Shown: piece after piece, positions 62,462 through 64,000 of the stretch
Layout of the letters: each line of letters opens with the position of its first letter
Numbering within the stretch: position 1 is the first letter of the stretch
NCBI RefSeq assembly: GCF_003054705.1
Contig: NZ_QAYX01000018.1
Span: 310,001 to 374,000, forward strand
Source: Opitutus sp. ER46
Lineage (GTDB): Bacteria > Verrucomicrobiota > Verrucomicrobiia > Opitutales > Opitutaceae
Length of the DNA stretch: 64,000 bases
Direction: 5' to 3'
Notes under the pieces: model-generated
The model's input: the letters and a program-made list of their open reading frames with translations, nothing else
Database searches by the model: none
What the model was told of the DNA's origin: nothing
Position numbers and translations under genes: made by a program

Positions 62462-63445
62462 TTAGTCCTTCAACCCTTTGATCTCCTGGAGGACGGCCTC
62501 GCTCTGTTCGTACGGCGTGCGGCGCTTCTCGCGCAGCTCGGCTCTCCAGGCGGGCAGGGCCCGCGTGATGCGGTCCGACGGCTGGTACGCGAACCGGTAG
62601 CCCTCGGGCGTCACGTAGATCAACGCCACGGACGTGACGCTCGGTGTGGGCTGACGCGTGAGCGTGAGGCGCAGCGCGTAATGCCCCTTGGGATCGTTGG
62701 GCGAGGTGAGCTCGGCCTGCTGGACGTCCTCATCGGCGGTGGGGCCGACCGGTTTGCGCGTTCCTGGCGGCAGCCCGAGCAGGCCGTCGATCTCGGCGAG
62801 CGGCGCCGGGAGTTCGACCAAGAGGGTGGCGAGGCACAGCCGGTCGATGTCACGCGGCGTCGCCCAGCCCTCGCGGGGCGGCAGCGCGGGTCGGGCCTCG
62901 ATGATGGCGCCCGTGGTGACGTCGAACCGGTAGAAAGTGCCGTCGATCGTGGTGACGTGAAACTCGCGTTCGAGGTGGAGCGCGGGCGCGGGCGCGCGCA
63001 CCGGCCCGCTGCGGTCGCGATCGGCACGCCAGCCGTCGGCCGAGCTGAGCGCGGCGACGTTCTTGGGGTCCCGCACCAGATCCTCGACAGTGTACTGTTT
63101 GAGCAGCCGCCCACGCCGATAGAAGGCGACCGCGAGAGGCGCGGCGCCCTGAGTGGTGTGGTCCGGCGAGCCGCCCAGCCGCACCAGGAACTCGCCGTCA
63201 TTGGTGAGGAACACCTCCGCGGCGTACCAGCCGTGCGTGCGCCAAAGCTGCGAGATGTCGCCGTTGCGCGCCACGAGGTAAACGGTGCCGGTGCCCACGG
63301 GGAACGTGTCCGTGGGCGGCGCCATGGTGAAGATCGCGCGGCCGTCGACCGAGGTTGTCGCCTTGCCGACCAGCGCGGGACCGGAGGCCGCCTGCAGCCC
63401 GAGCGCGGGCAGCAGCAGGACCGGAACGCAGCGCAGCAGTTTCAT
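62462..63445 (-). CDS. Exported protein of unknown function
   Basis: A 327-residue protein with a signal peptide (LLRCVPVLLLPALGLQAAS). The N-terminal third repeats beta-type segments (VYLVARNGDISQLWRTHGWY, AEVFLTNDGEFLVRLGG, VAFYRRGRLLKQYTVEDL) that look like a small propeller or WG-like unit; the rest is not recognised. The ATG at 63445 is preceded by an in-frame GTG. The 3' end converges on arnC. Confidence 0.7.
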   Translation of the reverse strand: MKLLRCVPVLLLPALGLQAASGPALVGKATTSVDGRAIFTMAPPTDTFPVGTGTVYLVARNGDISQLWRTHGWYAAEVFLTNDGEFLVRLGGSPDHTTQGAAPLAVAFYRRGRLLKQYTVEDLVRDPKNVAALSSADGWRADRDRSGPVRAPAPALHLEREFHVTTIDGTFYRFDVTTGAIIEARPALPPREGWATPRDIDRLCLATLLVELPAPLAEIDGLLGLPPGTRKPVGPTADEDVQQAELTSPNDPKGHYALRLTLTRQPTPSVTSVALIYVTPEGYRFAYQPSDRITRALPAWRAELREKRRTPYEQSEAVLQEIKGLKD

Positions 63446-63589
63446 CACGGCCGAACACTAGCCCAGCGGACGCCGGGCGGCTAGTCACTTTCCCACTGTG
63501 CCGTGTCAGGAACCGGTGAAAGTCGGGCTCCGGTGACGCCCGCGCTTCCGGATTTGCCATTGCGCAACGCTCTTGCAGGCTCGGCGCCC

Positions 63590-64000
63590 ATGAAATCCGC
63601 GCTCCGCTTTCTGGCGCTGATCCCCTGCGTGCTGGCGCTACTGGCATGCACCACGACGAGCCCGCGCAAGCAGGACGGCGACGACATCATCGGAGCCAAT
63701 GCCGTCTATCGCGCCCGCGTCGAGAATGACCATGGACGCGTGCGCTACGTGATCACCGAGGTCTGGCGTCATGACCCCGTGCTCGGCGCCATGCCGCAGC
63801 CGGGGGAGGTTTTCCGCCTGACGGGCGAGTGGTATCCCGGCCGAGGCGAAATCAGCCTGATCGTCATCGGGCCGCATGAGCGCCTGGGCCGCGTCACGCG
63901 GACCCTCCCAATCATCAACAGCCGGGTGGGCCCGAAACAACTGCCGGAAAAGTGGCTGCACGACAAGGTGCTTGCCGGCACCGCCGCCGCGCCGCTGCCG
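63590..64000 (+). CDS. Lipoprotein of unknown function, cut by the window edge
   Basis: 137 codons are open from the ATG at 63590 to the end. A lipoprotein signal ends in LALLACTTTSP, so the protein is probably anchored by lipid. The visible part contains ANAVYRARVENDHGRVRYVI and RLTGEWYPGRGEISLIVIG, suggesting a beta-rich domain. I do not recognise a family. Confidence 0.75.
   Translation, partial: MKSALRFLALIPCVLALLACTTTSPRKQDGDDIIGANAVYRARVENDHGRVRYVITEVWRHDPVLGAMPQPGEVFRLTGEWYPGRGEISLIVIGPHERLGRVTRTLPIINSRVGPKQLPEKWLHDKVLAGTAAAPLP

Overview
The window is GC-rich bacterial chromosome made mostly of ordinary housekeeping genes. The best guess is a member of the Opitutaceae or a relative in the Verrucomicrobiota. 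The reasons are the high GC, a PPi-dependent phosphofructokinase, a GH28 pectinase-type enzyme, a rhombosortase with its target lipoprotein, lipid A-type Ara4N transfer genes (so an outer membrane), several secreted proteins I can only describe as unknown, and many low-complexity intergenic repeats next to four-helix-bundle (S23-type) genes. The assignment is an inference; no rRNA gene is present to test it.

Layout. 1-13 kb: a truncated chemotaxis receptor, an M16 peptidase pair (one active, one without zinc ligands), gap divergent from an AraC/GATase1 regulator, a GH28 enzyme, a hybrid sensor kinase, a small MscS channel and a PfkB sugar kinase. 13-20 kb: a YqjD/YqjE/YqjK-like envelope operon, a membrane glycosyltransferase, a zinc alcohol dehydrogenase, nadA, a lytic transglycosylase and an unknown exported protein. 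20-27.6 kb: miaB, a four-helix-bundle gene, a membrane protein, gmk, the nadC-nadB operon, and a rhombotarget lipoprotein with its rhombosortase. 27.7-41 kb: an unknown protein coupled to DAHP synthase, an AlkD-like protein, rlmN, a MarC protein, an M20 peptidase, pdxH, a sensor kinase with a degenerate receiver, sixA, a lipoate ligase-like gene and a 738-residue EF-hand membrane protein. 41-49 kb: the full F1Fo ATP synthase operon, transcribed on the minus strand as atpB-E-F-H-A-G-D-C, with trmB upstream. 49-64 kb: mnmE-mnmG, a second pdxH, pfp, purB, holA, an arnT-arnB-arnC operon, an unknown exported protein and the start of a lipoprotein gene.

Three signals stand out. First, three four-helix-bundle genes are each bracketed by imperfect low-complexity inverted repeats, and two of them sit inside the ATP synthase operon (between atpA and atpG, and between atpG and atpD). 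Repeats of the same style without a gene lie at many other 3' gene ends. This looks like a family of small mobile or hairpin elements. Second, a perfect ParB-type parS palindrome lies inside mnmG, in a stretch that seems to be an insertion relative to other MnmG proteins. With mnmE-mnmG and the atp operon adjacent, this suggests the window is close to the replication origin. Third, two tandem 28-bp near-palindromes lie between the divergent adh and nadA genes and look like operators.

Metabolically, nadA, nadB and nadC give the de novo route from aspartate to nicotinate mononucleotide; gap and pfp belong to glycolysis; the atp operon supplies ATP synthase; arnT, arnB and arnC point to Ara4N-type decoration of lipid A or another lipid-linked glycan. 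No tRNA, rRNA, CRISPR array, transposase or prophage was found.
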